64,000 nucleotides of DNA. It comes from CAXTEJ01 sp964243295 (GTDB taxonomy: Bacteria > Actinomycetota > Actinomycetes > Actinomycetales > Angustibacteraceae). The stretch is from positions 23,696 to 87,695 of the forward strand of contig CAXTEJ010000010.1 of assembly GCA_964243295.1 (NCBI GenBank). Reading direction: 5' to 3'. This document shows, piece after piece, positions 45,354 through 54,120 of this stretch; the stretch's first letter is position 1; the number at the start of each line of letters is the position of its first letter. A program made the position numbers and the translations under genes. Under the pieces are notes generated by a model that was not told the DNA's origin, searched no databases, and saw nothing but the letters and a program-made list of their open reading frames with translations.

Positions 45354-46459
45354 CAGACGGCGACGGGCGCGGCCCAGTCGACCCCGCACGCCGCCGGCTT
45401 GTCGGGGGTGCGCAGGTTGCGGCAGCAGCCGACCGGGCAGACCGAGTGCGACGGGCCGCGCGAGCCGACGGCCGGCTGCTCGGGCGTCTCGTCGCGGGTG
45501 GTGGCAGCCCGCTCCTCGAGCAGGTCGACCAGTCCGCTGACGAACGCGGGGTGCGTGCCGACGGTCGCGGCGCGGGCGAAGGGCAGCCCGATCTCGTCGG
45601 CGATCTCCCTGGCCTCGGTGTCGAGGTCGTAGACGACCTCCATGTGGTCGCTGACGAACCCGATCGGCACGACCGCGACGCCGGGCACACCGGACTGGTG
45701 CAGCGTGCGCAGGTGGTCGCCGACGTCCGGCTCGAGCCAGGGCTGGTTCGGCGGGCCGGACCGCGAGCAGTAGACGAGCTCCCACGGCACCGCGCGGCCG
45801 AGGTCGTGGCCAGCGGCGTCGGCGATGGTGGCGGCGAGGTCGCGGTGCTGCTCGGTGTAGGCGTGGCCGCGCGGACCGGCGGCCTCGTCCATCACGTCGG
45901 GCACCGAGTGGGTGACGAACACCAGGTGGGAGCCCTCGGGCACCTCGCCCAGCGCCTTCAGCGCGGCCTCGGTGCAGGTCTTCGCGAAGCCGGGGTGGTT
46001 GTAGTAGTGACGGATCTTGTCGACCTCGAGGTCGTCGACGCCCTCGTCGGCCAACGTGATCAGCGCGCCGGCGACGTCCTCGCGGTACTGCCGGCAGCTC
46101 GAGTACGAGGAGTAGGCGCTGGTGAGGATGGCGAGCACCCGCCGCTTGCCGGACGCGTGGGCCTCGCGCAGGGTGTCGGTGACGAAGGGGTCCCAGTTGC
46201 GGTTGCCCCACAGCAGCGGCAGGTCGTGGCCGCGCGAGGCCAGCTCGGTCTGCAGCGCCTCGAGCAGCGCGCGGTTCTGGTCGTTGATCGGGCTGCGGCC
46301 GCCGAAGTGGTGGTAGTGCTCGGCCACGGTCGCCAGACGCTCGTCAGGGATGCCGCGGCCGCGAGTCACGTTGCGCAGGAACGGCATCACGTCGTCGGGC
46401 TGCTCGGGACCGCCGAAGGACAGCAGCAGCAGGGCGTCGTACGGGGCGAGGGAGGTCAC
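45353..46459 (-). CDS. hemH: coproporphyrin ferrochelatase
   Basis: A 368-residue enzyme inserting Fe2+ into coproporphyrin III in the actinobacterial haem pathway (CpfC). Motifs are LLLSFGGPEQPDDVMPFLRN, EHYHHFGGRSPINDQN with the metal-site His, FVTHSVPD and VYCSRSGPPNQPWLEPDV. The C-terminal cluster SVCPVGCCRNLRTP ... ACGVDW supplies cysteines for the [2Fe-2S] centre found in actinobacterial ferrochelatases. GTG 46459; frames extending further upstream are not protein-like. First gene of a two-gene unit with suhB. Confidence 0.94.
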   Translation of the reverse strand: MTSLAPYDALLLLSFGGPEQPDDVMPFLRNVTRGRGIPDERLATVAEHYHHFGGRSPINDQNRALLEALQTELASRGHDLPLLWGNRNWDPFVTDTLREAHASGKRRVLAILTSAYSSYSSCRQYREDVAGALITLADEGVDDLEVDKIRHYYNHPGFAKTCTEAALKALGEVPEGSHLVFVTHSVPDVMDEAAGPRGHAYTEQHRDLAATIADAAGHDLGRAVPWELVYCSRSGPPNQPWLEPDVGDHLRTLHQSGVPGVAVVPIGFVSDHMEVVYDLDTEAREIADEIGLPFARAATVGTHPAFVSGLVDLLEERAATTRDETPEQPAVGSRGPSHSVCPVGCCRNLRTPDKPAACGVDWAAPVAV

Positions 46460-46547
46460 GGCTGATTGTCCCGCCCGCCCGGCACGAGCCGCCACCAGGT
46501 GGCTCGGTGCCGCCGCCCTGACGGACGCCACGCCGTACAGTCGCGGC

Positions 46548-46699
46548 GTGAGCGAGCTGGACGGCGCTACCGGACGTCGGCACCGCCCGGGGCCCACGTC
46601 ACCCTGCTCGCCGACCCGCCCGGACGCCGGCTCTACGCCCGCCACGGGTTCGCCGAGACCGCACCCGCCTCGCTCGGTATGGTGCTGATGCTGACCTGA
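46548..46699 (+). pseudogene. GNAT acetyltransferase remnant
   Basis: A start with a TACAGT -10 box six bases upstream (leaderless type) encodes SELDGATGRR. About 20 bases later a different frame carries a typical GNAT C-terminus (AHVTLLADPPGRRLYARHGF, then ETAPASLGMVLML) ending at 46699. Only about 50 codons of a ~150-residue family remain, so most of the gene was deleted with a frame change. Confidence 0.5.
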
Positions 46700-46708
46700 G
46701 AGGACGAC

Positions 46709-47359
46709 GTGGACGCTGCCGCGACCGACGAGGTCTTCGCTGCCACCGCCGTGCGCCGGCGAGCGGTCGCCGACCTGCTCGAGGGCCTCGACGAGGCGCA
46801 GCTGGACACGCCGAGCCTGTGCGCCGGGTGGGACGTGCGCACGGTCGGCGGGCACCTCGCCGAGGCCGCGTCGCCGGCCATGCGCTCCCTGCTGGTCGAC
46901 GTCGTGCGCGCCCGGGGGTCGCTGCACCGGGCCAACGACGTGGCCGCCCGCCGCGCCGGCCGGCGTCCGGTCGAGCAGACGGTGGGGCTGCTGCGGGAGC
47001 GGGCCACCAGCCGGTTCACCCCGCCCGTCACGGGGCCGCGGGCGCCGCTGACCGAGGTGCTGGTGCACGAGGGCGACGTGCGGATCCCGCTCGCGCTGCC
47101 CTACCAGCCGGAGCTGTCGGCCGTGGCCGTCGCGCTGGACTTCGTGACGACGGGACGGCCGGTGGGGTTCGTGCCGCGCGGGCGGCTGACGGGCCTGCGG
47201 CTGCACGCCACCGACCTGGACCGCTCGTGGGGTTCGGGCGCCGAGCTGCGAGGGCACGGGATCGACCTGCTCATGGCCGCCTGCGGCCGGTCAGCCGTGC
47301 TGTCCAAGCTCGTCGGGCCCGGTCGTGAGGTCCTCGCGAGCCGGCTCCGACGACCCTAG
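46709..47359 (+). CDS. maleylpyruvate isomerase family mycothiol-dependent enzyme
   Basis: A 216-residue DinB-like four-helix protein of the mycothiol-dependent maleylpyruvate isomerase family. The N-terminal metal-site pattern is LCAGWDVRTVGGHLAEAASP and a second His lies in LTEVLVHEGDVRIPLALPY. GTG 46709 follows GAGAGGACGAC. Family members use mycothiol, the actinobacterial thiol, as cofactor; the actual substrate is unknown. It stands 9 bases after the acetyltransferase remnant. Confidence 0.85.
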   Translation: MDAAATDEVFAATAVRRRAVADLLEGLDEAQLDTPSLCAGWDVRTVGGHLAEAASPAMRSLLVDVVRARGSLHRANDVAARRAGRRPVEQTVGLLRERATSRFTPPVTGPRAPLTEVLVHEGDVRIPLALPYQPELSAVAVALDFVTTGRPVGFVPRGRLTGLRLHATDLDRSWGSGAELRGHGIDLLMAACGRSAVLSKLVGPGREVLASRLRRP

Positions 47360-47443
47360 GAGCCGCGGCGCGCTGGGCGTCGCCTGCTGAGCGATCCCCG
47401 GCGCGCGTGACACAGTCGTCCCGTCAACGGACTGAGGAGCCCC

Positions 47444-48748
47444 ATGCACGACCTGCGCCTGGTCGGCGTCCACGAGGACGGCGAGCACCTGATGCTCTCG
47501 GACGCCGAGGGCGTCCGCTTCTCGCTGCGCATCGACGACGCCGTGCGCGCCGCCGTCCGGCGTGACCGCTCCCACCTCGGCCAGCTGCAGATCCAGATCG
47601 AGGGCGGCCTGCGGCCCCGCGAGGTTCAGGCGCGCATCCGGGCGGGGGCGACGGCCGAGGAGGTCGCGACCCTCGCCGGCTGGACCGTCGAGAAGGTCGG
47701 TCGCTACGAGGGCCCAGTTCTGGCCGAGCGCGGCCACGTCGCCGAGCTCGCCCGGGCGGTCCGCATCCGCAAGCGGGGCAGCGAGACCCTGACCCTGGGC
47801 GCGCTGGTCACCCAGCGCCTCGCCGACCGCGGCGTCGACGCCGCCCGCGTCGGCTGGGACGCCTGGCGCCCCGACACCGGGCCGTGGGTCGTGAGCGCCA
47901 CGTTCGTCGCCGGCGGTCGCGAGCGCGAGGCGCGCTGGCACTTCGACGTCGCCGGCGCCCACGTCACCGCCGCCGACGACGAGGCGCGCTGGCTCAGTGA
48001 GGACGAGCCGGCGCCGGCAGGTCCCCTGGGCGCCAGCCGCCCCGCGACCTCGACGCCGCGCGCCGGCGTCTACGACATCGAGGCCGACGGCGGCGTGACC
48101 GCCGAGCCGCGGCGCGACCTGGACGGCGGTCCCTTCGACCTGGTCGGCGCCATGCGCTCGCGCCGCCGCGAGCGCGACGCGGCCCCGCGCCCCGCGACCC
48201 GACGACGCCCCGGCCAGCCCGGCGGGCGGGTGGAGTCGACCGGTGACCGGCCCTCCGACGTCCCAGGCTCGATGCACCCGGCAGGACGGGGGCGCGTCCA
48301 GCCCGAGCCGCTCGAGCTCGACCCCACGCTGATGGACGACCCGCCCGCCGCGCACCCGCCCGCTTCGGTGGTGGAGGCGCGCACCCCTCCCACACAGCGA
48401 CCGTCCGACGAGCCCGAGCTGCCCGCCGACCTCGTCGACCTGCTCGTGCCCGGGGCCTCCGACGTCGGACGTGTCGAGACCCCGGACGTCGTCGGCGAGT
48501 CGGACGACGACCTGCCCGTGGCCGTGGGCGATCCCGTCGACGAGCCCGACCTGGTCATCGACGTCGAGGTCGATCCCACCGACGTGGGCGACGACGGGCC
48601 TGTCGTGGACGAGGTGGAGCCGGCCGACCAGCCCGATGCGGTCGAGCAGCCCGCTCCCGTTCGGCCGCCGGCTCCCGCGGCTCGTCGCGGCCGACGGGCG
48701 AGCGTGCCGAGCTGGGACGACATCATGTTCGGCGCGCGCAAGGAGTGA
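47444..48748 (+). CDS. sepH: septation protein SepH
   Basis: A 434-residue actinobacterial cell-division protein. Residues 1-~170 are the conserved DUF3071 region with its HTH-like motif (RLVGVHEDGEHLMLSDAEG, LRPREVQARIRAGATAEEV, TLAGWTVEKVGRYEGPVLAE). The rest is a long disordered acidic/Pro-rich linker and a C-terminal WDDIMFGARKE tail. SepH binds FtsZ and promotes filament assembly in Streptomyces and Mycobacterium. ATG 47444. Convergent with tdk. Confidence 0.92.
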   Translation: MHDLRLVGVHEDGEHLMLSDAEGVRFSLRIDDAVRAAVRRDRSHLGQLQIQIEGGLRPREVQARIRAGATAEEVATLAGWTVEKVGRYEGPVLAERGHVAELARAVRIRKRGSETLTLGALVTQRLADRGVDAARVGWDAWRPDTGPWVVSATFVAGGREREARWHFDVAGAHVTAADDEARWLSEDEPAPAGPLGASRPATSTPRAGVYDIEADGGVTAEPRRDLDGGPFDLVGAMRSRRRERDAAPRPATRRRPGQPGGRVESTGDRPSDVPGSMHPAGRGRVQPEPLELDPTLMDDPPAAHPPASVVEARTPPTQRPSDEPELPADLVDLLVPGASDVGRVETPDVVGESDDDLPVAVGDPVDEPDLVIDVEVDPTDVGDDGPVVDEVEPADQPDAVEQPAPVRPPAPAARRGRRASVPSWDDIMFGARKE

Positions 48749-48793
48749 CCGTGCGGGCTCCGCCAGGCCTGCTGCCGGACTCGGGGCGGAACG

Positions 48794-48815
48794 GGCCGGG
48801 ATTGCCTGATCACGG
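48794..48815 (-). repeat. dispersed intergenic repeat, copy D (inverted)
   Basis: On the minus strand it begins CCGTGATCAGGCAATCCCGG followed by CC, one difference from copy A over 20 bases. It spans the tdk stop codon at 48810-48812 in the gap between the convergent sepH and tdk genes. Confidence 0.6.
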
Positions 48816-49532
48816 GAAGTGGTGCGTCGCCGTAGGTGGCAGGGGGCAGACGTCGAGGTCGCCGGCGCCGTCCATGGGCAGGACGTCGGGCGAGCCGGTG
48901 GCCGCGCGGGCGGCGGCGCGGGTCATGCGGCGCATGTGGTGGCGCCGGCACAGCACCTCGTAGCCGACGTCCGCGGCGCTGCCTGCCGCGGCGCCGTCCG
49001 AGGTCTCGATGTCGCCGACGACCACCTGGTCGCCGACGACCACCATGACACCGCCGACGGTGCGGGCGTTGTGGGTGGCGCGCGCTCCGCACCAGCACAG
49101 GGCCTCGACCTGCAGCACCTGCACGCGGTCGGCGAGCTCGAGCAGCCGCTGGCTGCCGGGGAACAGCCGGGTGCGGAAGTCGGCGGTGATGCCGAACGCG
49201 AACACGTCGACGCCCATCTCGTCGGTGACGCGGGCGAGCTGGTCGACCTGCTCGGCGGCGTAGAACTGCGCCTCGTCGCAGATGAGGTAGTCGACGCGGT
49301 GACCGCTCATGCGCCGGGCGACGACGGCGTCCCAGAAGTCGAGGTCGGGCCGCACCTCGACCGCCTGGCCCCGCAGGCCGAGCCGGCTGGAGACGACGGC
49401 CTCGCCGCCGCGGTCGTGGCAGCTGAACAACAGCCCGCTGCGGCCGGCGGCGGCGTGGTTGTGGTCCATCTGCAGGGCGAGGGTCGACTTGCCGCAGTCC
49501 ATCGTGCCGCAGAAGAAGACCAGCTCAGCCAC
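48810..49532 (-). CDS. tdk: thymidine kinase
   Basis: A 240-residue type II thymidine kinase that salvages thymidine to dTMP: P-loop FFCGTMDCGKSTLALQ, DEAQFY (Walker B and catalytic Glu), zinc-binding CWCGARATHNARTVGG and CRRHHMRR. The C-terminal ~25 residues are an extension. GTG 49532 overlaps the stop of the upstream phosphodiesterase by 8 bases. Its own stop lies in the dispersed repeat copy D. Confidence 0.94.
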   Translation of the reverse strand: MAELVFFCGTMDCGKSTLALQMDHNHAAAGRSGLLFSCHDRGGEAVVSSRLGLRGQAVEVRPDLDFWDAVVARRMSGHRVDYLICDEAQFYAAEQVDQLARVTDEMGVDVFAFGITADFRTRLFPGSQRLLELADRVQVLQVEALCWCGARATHNARTVGGVMVVVGDQVVVGDIETSDGAAAGSAADVGYEVLCRRHHMRRMTRAAARAATGSPDVLPMDGAGDLDVCPLPPTATHHFP

Positions 49533-50694
49533 GGTCGCCGCCGCTCACGCTCAGCAGCGGCACGAGCGACTCCTCGGGCGTGAGCGAGCCGTGCAGGCCG
49601 AGCAGCCGCACCACCTGCGGCCGCTGCCGCACCGAGTCGACGACCGCCGTCCCCGCGCGGCAGGCGACGACGACGTCGCCGATGCGCGGCAGCACGTGGG
49701 GCGCGACCGGCCCGAACCAGCCGGCGGCGACCGCCTGCTCGCGCGACAGGACGTCGGCACGACCGTCGAGCGCCTCGGCCCAGCGCGCCAGCACGGCCTC
49801 CGCTTCGCCCGGCTCGCAGTACAGCTGTGGGCAGCGGGCCTCGCCACCAGCGTGCCTGACCCCGAGCGTGAGGCGCGGCTCGTGGGCGAGGTCGAGCCGG
49901 GCCTCGAGCGGGACGTCGACCATGCCGTGGTCGGCGGTGACGTGCAGCGTCGCGTCGGTGGGCAGACCCGCGGCCAGTCGCCGGACGGCGGCGTCGACCT
50001 GGGTGAGCTCCTCGCCCCACTGCCACGAGCCGCAGCCGTCCTGGTGGCCGGTCTTGTCGACCTCGCCCCAGTAGACGTAGACCAGCGCGCGCGGCGAGCC
50101 GCGCAGCGCAGTCAGCGCCGCGTCGACCCGGGCGTCCAGCGAGCTGGCGGCCACGAACCGGCCACCCCGCAGCGCCGCCTCGGTGAGGCCCGAGCCGTCG
50201 AAGTGGGCCGGTCCGATGCGCACCACCTCGATGCCGGCGGCGGCGACGTGCTGCAGCACGGTGGTCTCGGGCTGCCAGGTGCGGGGGTCGACCGCGGCGT
50301 CCCACGACAGCTCGTTGAGCAGCTCGTCGCGCGCCGGGTCGAGCACCTCGTAGCCGACCAGGCCGTGCGAGCCCGGCGGCAGCCCCGAGCCGAGGTTGCC
50401 CATGCTCGTCGCCGTGGTCGTCGGGAAGCCGGCACCCAGCGTTCCCACCGACCCGAGCTGCCCGCGCAGGAACGGTGCGTGACCCGCGCGCTCACGCAGC
50501 AGCAGGTCACCGAGCCCGTCGACCAGCAGCACGCAGGCCCGGTTGGTCGGCGACAGCCGCAGCGACGGCGGCAGCACGCCCTCCGGCCTGCCGGCGTGGG
50601 GCGGCAGCGTCACCTCGAGGCTGCGCGCCACCGCGGGCAGCAGGTCGCTCAACGTCCCCGAGCCGTACGCCGGAGCCGCCGGCAGTGCTGTCAT
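49525..50694 (-). CDS. alkaline-phosphatase-superfamily nucleotide pyrophosphatase/phosphodiesterase
   Basis: A 389-residue soluble protein of the type I phosphodiesterase/NPP family: metal Asp in RACVLLVDGLGDLLL, nucleophile Thr in GFPTTTATSMGNLGSGLPPG, YWGEVDKTGHQDG and ADHGMVDVP for the second metal. No signal peptide is visible, so it is probably cytosolic. It is upstream of and overlaps tdk. Actinobacterial relatives are common in this position; the substrate is unknown. Confidence 0.88.
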   Translation of the reverse strand: MTALPAAPAYGSGTLSDLLPAVARSLEVTLPPHAGRPEGVLPPSLRLSPTNRACVLLVDGLGDLLLRERAGHAPFLRGQLGSVGTLGAGFPTTTATSMGNLGSGLPPGSHGLVGYEVLDPARDELLNELSWDAAVDPRTWQPETTVLQHVAAAGIEVVRIGPAHFDGSGLTEAALRGGRFVAASSLDARVDAALTALRGSPRALVYVYWGEVDKTGHQDGCGSWQWGEELTQVDAAVRRLAAGLPTDATLHVTADHGMVDVPLEARLDLAHEPRLTLGVRHAGGEARCPQLYCEPGEAEAVLARWAEALDGRADVLSREQAVAAGWFGPVAPHVLPRIGDVVVACRAGTAVVDSVRQRPQVVRLLGLHGSLTPEESLVPLLSVSGGDRG

Positions 50695-50731
50695 CGAGCG
50701 TGGCGCTGGCGTGCCGGCCCGTCACCGGGGA

Positions 50732-51358
50732 TCACCGCGGCCAGCCACCGGCGGTCGCGGCCGACAGCGCGCGGGCGAAGTCGAGCGCCTCGCGGACGGC
50801 GCCCTCGCCGTCCGCGTCGGACGCGACGCGCAGCGCGATGTCGTCGGCGCTGGCGGTGCCGGTGTAGCCGTGGTCGGCGTCGCACTCGGGGTCGGAGCAG
50901 GCGGCGGGCTCGAGGTCGAGCCGGCTGACGGCTCCCCACCCGATCGTCAGGGTCAGGTCGCGTGAGCCGGCGCCGCGCACGTAGCGCTCGGGGCGCGGCA
51001 CGACGTGGTTGACGACGACCGACCGCACCGAGCGCAGCGGCACGGCCTCGGTGGCGGCGGTGGCGTAGGGCTGCGGCGGGCCGTCGGGGTCGTCGGGCCC
51101 GTGGTCGTCGGCGTGGGCGACCACCAGGCGGGTCGGCGTGAGCACCAGGGCGGTGATGTGGCGGCGCACGGCGTCAGTGTCGAACGTGGTCTCGGCGTGC
51201 ACCAGGTGGGCCACCACCTGCTCACCGGCGACCGAGACGTCGAGGACGTCGGTCACCAGGTCGGGGTAGTAGCCGGCACGCTCGAGGTCCGACCGCAAGG
51301 CGGGCGGCAGGTCGTGGCTCGTGGCGGCGTCGGTGCGGGCGTCGGGCATGGCGTCCAT
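50732..51358 (-). CDS. DUF5998 family protein
   Basis: A 208-residue conserved actinobacterial protein (LPPALRSDLERAGYYPDLVT, VDVLDV-type strands, LTIGWGAVSRLDLEPAACSD, PECDADHGYTGTASADDIAL). Family text matches DUF5998. ATG 51358 (MDAMPDAR) and 51349 are both possible. It lies between the Pat-like gene and the phosphodiesterase in a minus-strand run, with gaps of 23 and 37 bases. Function unknown. Confidence 0.82.
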   Translation of the reverse strand: MDAMPDARTDAATSHDLPPALRSDLERAGYYPDLVTDVLDVSVAGEQVVAHLVHAETTFDTDAVRRHITALVLTPTRLVVAHADDHGPDDPDGPPQPYATAATEAVPLRSVRSVVVNHVVPRPERYVRGAGSRDLTLTIGWGAVSRLDLEPAACSDPECDADHGYTGTASADDIALRVASDADGEGAVREALDFARALSAATAGGWPR

Positions 51359-51381
51359 CCTGTCACCTGGCGGCGGGTGGC

Positions 51382-54051
51382 TCAGGTGGGCAGCCGGCGC
51401 AGGTCGGTGTCGGTGCGTGCGCTCGGCGCGGCCAGCCGGATGCCGGCGTCCAGCACGGCGAGCCCGCGCGGCCCGACGATCACCGGGTTGAGCTCGAGGA
51501 AGGCCACCTGCGGCAGGTCGTCGGCGAGCAGCGACAGCCGCGACAGCAGGTCCTCCAGGGCGTCGACGTCGAGCACCTCGGCGCCGCGGTGGCCGAACAG
51601 CAGCGGGGCGGCGCGCACCGAGCGCACGAGGTCGGCGACGTCACCCTCGCGCAGCGGCGGGAACCGGCGGGCGACGTCGCCGAGCAGCTCGGTCGGGGGG
51701 CCGCCGACGCCGAACTCGACGACGGAGCCGAACAGCGGGTCCTCGGTGGTGCGCAGCACGCACGCCAGCCCCGGCGAGGCCATGGCCTGCACCACGAAGC
51801 TGTCGCCGCCGAGCGGGCCGAGGCGCTGCTGCATCTCGGCGAAGGCCTCGCGCAGCTGGTCCTCGCGGCCGACGTCGAGCCGGACCGCACCCAGGTCGGC
51901 GCGGTGGCGCAGCGGCTCGGCCGCGGCCTTGAGAGCCACCGGGTAGCCGACGCGTGCGGCGGCGGCGGCGGCCTGGTCGCCGTCGTGCACCTCATAGCGT
52001 GGCCACAGCTCGATGCCGTACGCCGCGAGCAGCTGCGCCGACCGCTCGTTCGTGAGCCACGCACCCGCCGGCTCGGGCGGGGTCAGCTCGGCCACCAGCG
52101 CCCGGGCGGCGTCGCGGTGGACGTGCTGGGCGGCGACCCGGTTGCCGCGGTCCCGGCGGCGCCACTGCGCGTAGCGGGTGGCGGACACGAGCGCGCGCAC
52201 CGAGTCCTCCGGCGTGGGGTACGCCGGCACCGTCCGGGCCGCGGACGACAGCGCCTCGGTCAGCCCGCGCATGCCGAGGAACGTCGCGACGCACGTCTTG
52301 TCGGCCGCGCCGGCGACCTCCGCGAGGGCCTGCGCGACCTCGGTGTCGAGGGTGACCAGCGGGGGGATGAACCCGACCACGACCGAGTCGACGTCCTCGT
52401 CGGCGAAGGCGGCCTCGAGCGCCGCCCGGAACTGGGCGGCCGTCGCCGCCGACGGCACCGCGACCGGGCCGTGCGCGACGTCCAGGCCCCAGCTGCTGAT
52501 GGCGTCGGCGGCGAGCGCGCCGAGCGCGTCCGAGTTGGTGACGACCGCCACGCGCGGCCCCGCCGGCAGCGGCTGGTGCACCACGAGCTGGGCGACGTCG
52601 AAGAGCTGGTGAACGTTCTCGACCCGGATGACACCGGACTGGCGCAGCATCTCGTCGAGCGCCTCGCGCGGCAGCCGCGACTCACGCACGGTGTGGCCAG
52701 GCGGCACGCCGAACGTCGACAGCCCCGACTTGACGACGATGACGGGCTTGGAGCGCGAGAGCCGGCGGGCGATGCGCGAGAACTTGCGCGGGTTGCCCAT
52801 GGACTCCAGGTACAGCCCGACCGCGTCGGTGGACGGGTCGTCCAGCCAGTACTGCATCGCGTCGTTGCCCGAGACGTCGGCGCGGTTGCCGGCGGAGACG
52901 AACGTCGAGACGCCCAGCTTGCGGCGGGCGGCCGAGTCGAGCACCGCGATGCCGAGGGCGCCGGACTGGCTGAACAGCCCGAGCCTGCCGGGCGGCGGCA
53001 GCGACGGCGCGAGCGAGGCGTTCAGCCGCACCTGCGGGTCGTTGTTGACGACACCGAAGGAGTTGGGGCCGACCACGCGCATGCCGTTCGCGCGCGCCAG
53101 TCGCACCAGGCTCTCCTGGCGGGCTCGCCCGGCGTCGCCGGTCTCGGCGAACCCGCTGCTGACCACCACCAGCCCCCGGACCCCGGCGGCGGCGCAGTCG
53201 CGCACGACCTCCTCGACCGACTCGGCGGGCACCGCGAGCACAGCGAGGTCGATGGGGTCGGGCGCGTCGGTGACGCGGCGGTAGCTGTGCACGCCGTCCA
53301 CCTGCCAGGCGTCCGCCCCGGGTGCCGCACGGTTGACCGCGTGCACCGTGCCCGTGAAGCCGCCCTCGACGATGTTGTGCAGCAGCCGGTGCCCGATCGA
53401 CTCCTCCTCCCGGCTGGCCCCGACGACCACCACGGAACGGGGGTGCAGCAGCCCGCGCATGCTGCGCGCCTCGGCCCGGTGCTCGCGCGCGTCGCGCACC
53501 CGGGTCGAGCTCTCGGTCGGGCTGATGTCGAAGTCGAGGGCGATGACGCCGTCCTCGTAGCCGTGCCGCACCTCGTAGCCCGCGTCGGTGAAGACGCTCA
53601 TCATCTTGCGGTTCTGCGGCAGCACCTCGGCCACGAACCGGGTGATGCCGCGCTCGCGGGCCGCCGAGGTCAGGTGCTCGAGCAGCACCGACCCGAGCCC
53701 CCTGCCCTGGTGGGCGTCGCTGACGTTGAACGCGACCTCGGCACTCGTGTCAGCGATTCGGTCGTAGCGGGCGACGCCCACGATGTCGTCACCGAGCGTG
53801 GCGACCAGGCCGACCCGGCTGACGTAGTCGACCTGGGTGAAGCGGGCGACGTCGCGGTCGGACAGGTGCGGCAGCGCCGCGAAGAAGCGCAGGTAGATCG
53901 ACTCGGCCGACTGCGCGTCGTGGAAGGCGCGCAGGAGCGGCGCGTCCTGTGGGGTGATGGGCCGCACGTGCGCCACGCCGCCGTCGCGGAGCACGACGTC
54001 CGCCTCCCAGTGGGCGGGGTAGGCGGGCGCGTCCGTCACGGGGTCGACCAC
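51382..54051 (-). CDS. GNAT / ADP-forming acyl-CoA synthetase-like protein (Pat-type acetyltransferase)
   Basis: An 889-residue fusion. The N-terminal GNAT domain (~20-180; VAFNVSDAHQGRGLGSVLLE) is followed by a CoA-binding Rossmann domain (SVVVVGASREEESIGHRLLH), succinyl-CoA-ligase-like domains (GLFSQSGALGIAVLDSA) and an ATP-grasp domain (YPVALKAAAEPLRHRADLGA). This is the Pat/PatZ architecture of protein lysine acetyltransferases controlling acetyl-CoA synthetase, here with GNAT at the N-terminus. The His of NDP-forming ligases is not obvious, as in Pat enzymes. Start 54051. Confidence 0.9.
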   Translation of the reverse strand: MVDPVTDAPAYPAHWEADVVLRDGGVAHVRPITPQDAPLLRAFHDAQSAESIYLRFFAALPHLSDRDVARFTQVDYVSRVGLVATLGDDIVGVARYDRIADTSAEVAFNVSDAHQGRGLGSVLLEHLTSAARERGITRFVAEVLPQNRKMMSVFTDAGYEVRHGYEDGVIALDFDISPTESSTRVRDAREHRAEARSMRGLLHPRSVVVVGASREEESIGHRLLHNIVEGGFTGTVHAVNRAAPGADAWQVDGVHSYRRVTDAPDPIDLAVLAVPAESVEEVVRDCAAAGVRGLVVVSSGFAETGDAGRARQESLVRLARANGMRVVGPNSFGVVNNDPQVRLNASLAPSLPPPGRLGLFSQSGALGIAVLDSAARRKLGVSTFVSAGNRADVSGNDAMQYWLDDPSTDAVGLYLESMGNPRKFSRIARRLSRSKPVIVVKSGLSTFGVPPGHTVRESRLPREALDEMLRQSGVIRVENVHQLFDVAQLVVHQPLPAGPRVAVVTNSDALGALAADAISSWGLDVAHGPVAVPSAATAAQFRAALEAAFADEDVDSVVVGFIPPLVTLDTEVAQALAEVAGAADKTCVATFLGMRGLTEALSSAARTVPAYPTPEDSVRALVSATRYAQWRRRDRGNRVAAQHVHRDAARALVAELTPPEPAGAWLTNERSAQLLAAYGIELWPRYEVHDGDQAAAAAARVGYPVALKAAAEPLRHRADLGAVRLDVGREDQLREAFAEMQQRLGPLGGDSFVVQAMASPGLACVLRTTEDPLFGSVVEFGVGGPPTELLGDVARRFPPLREGDVADLVRSVRAAPLLFGHRGAEVLDVDALEDLLSRLSLLADDLPQVAFLELNPVIVGPRGLAVLDAGIRLAAPSARTDTDLRRLPT

Positions 54052-54120
54052 GGGTCCAGGCTAGCGGCGGGCCCCTGCCCGAGACCCGCTCGGCACACGG
54101 CTCGGCATACGCTGCGGCGC

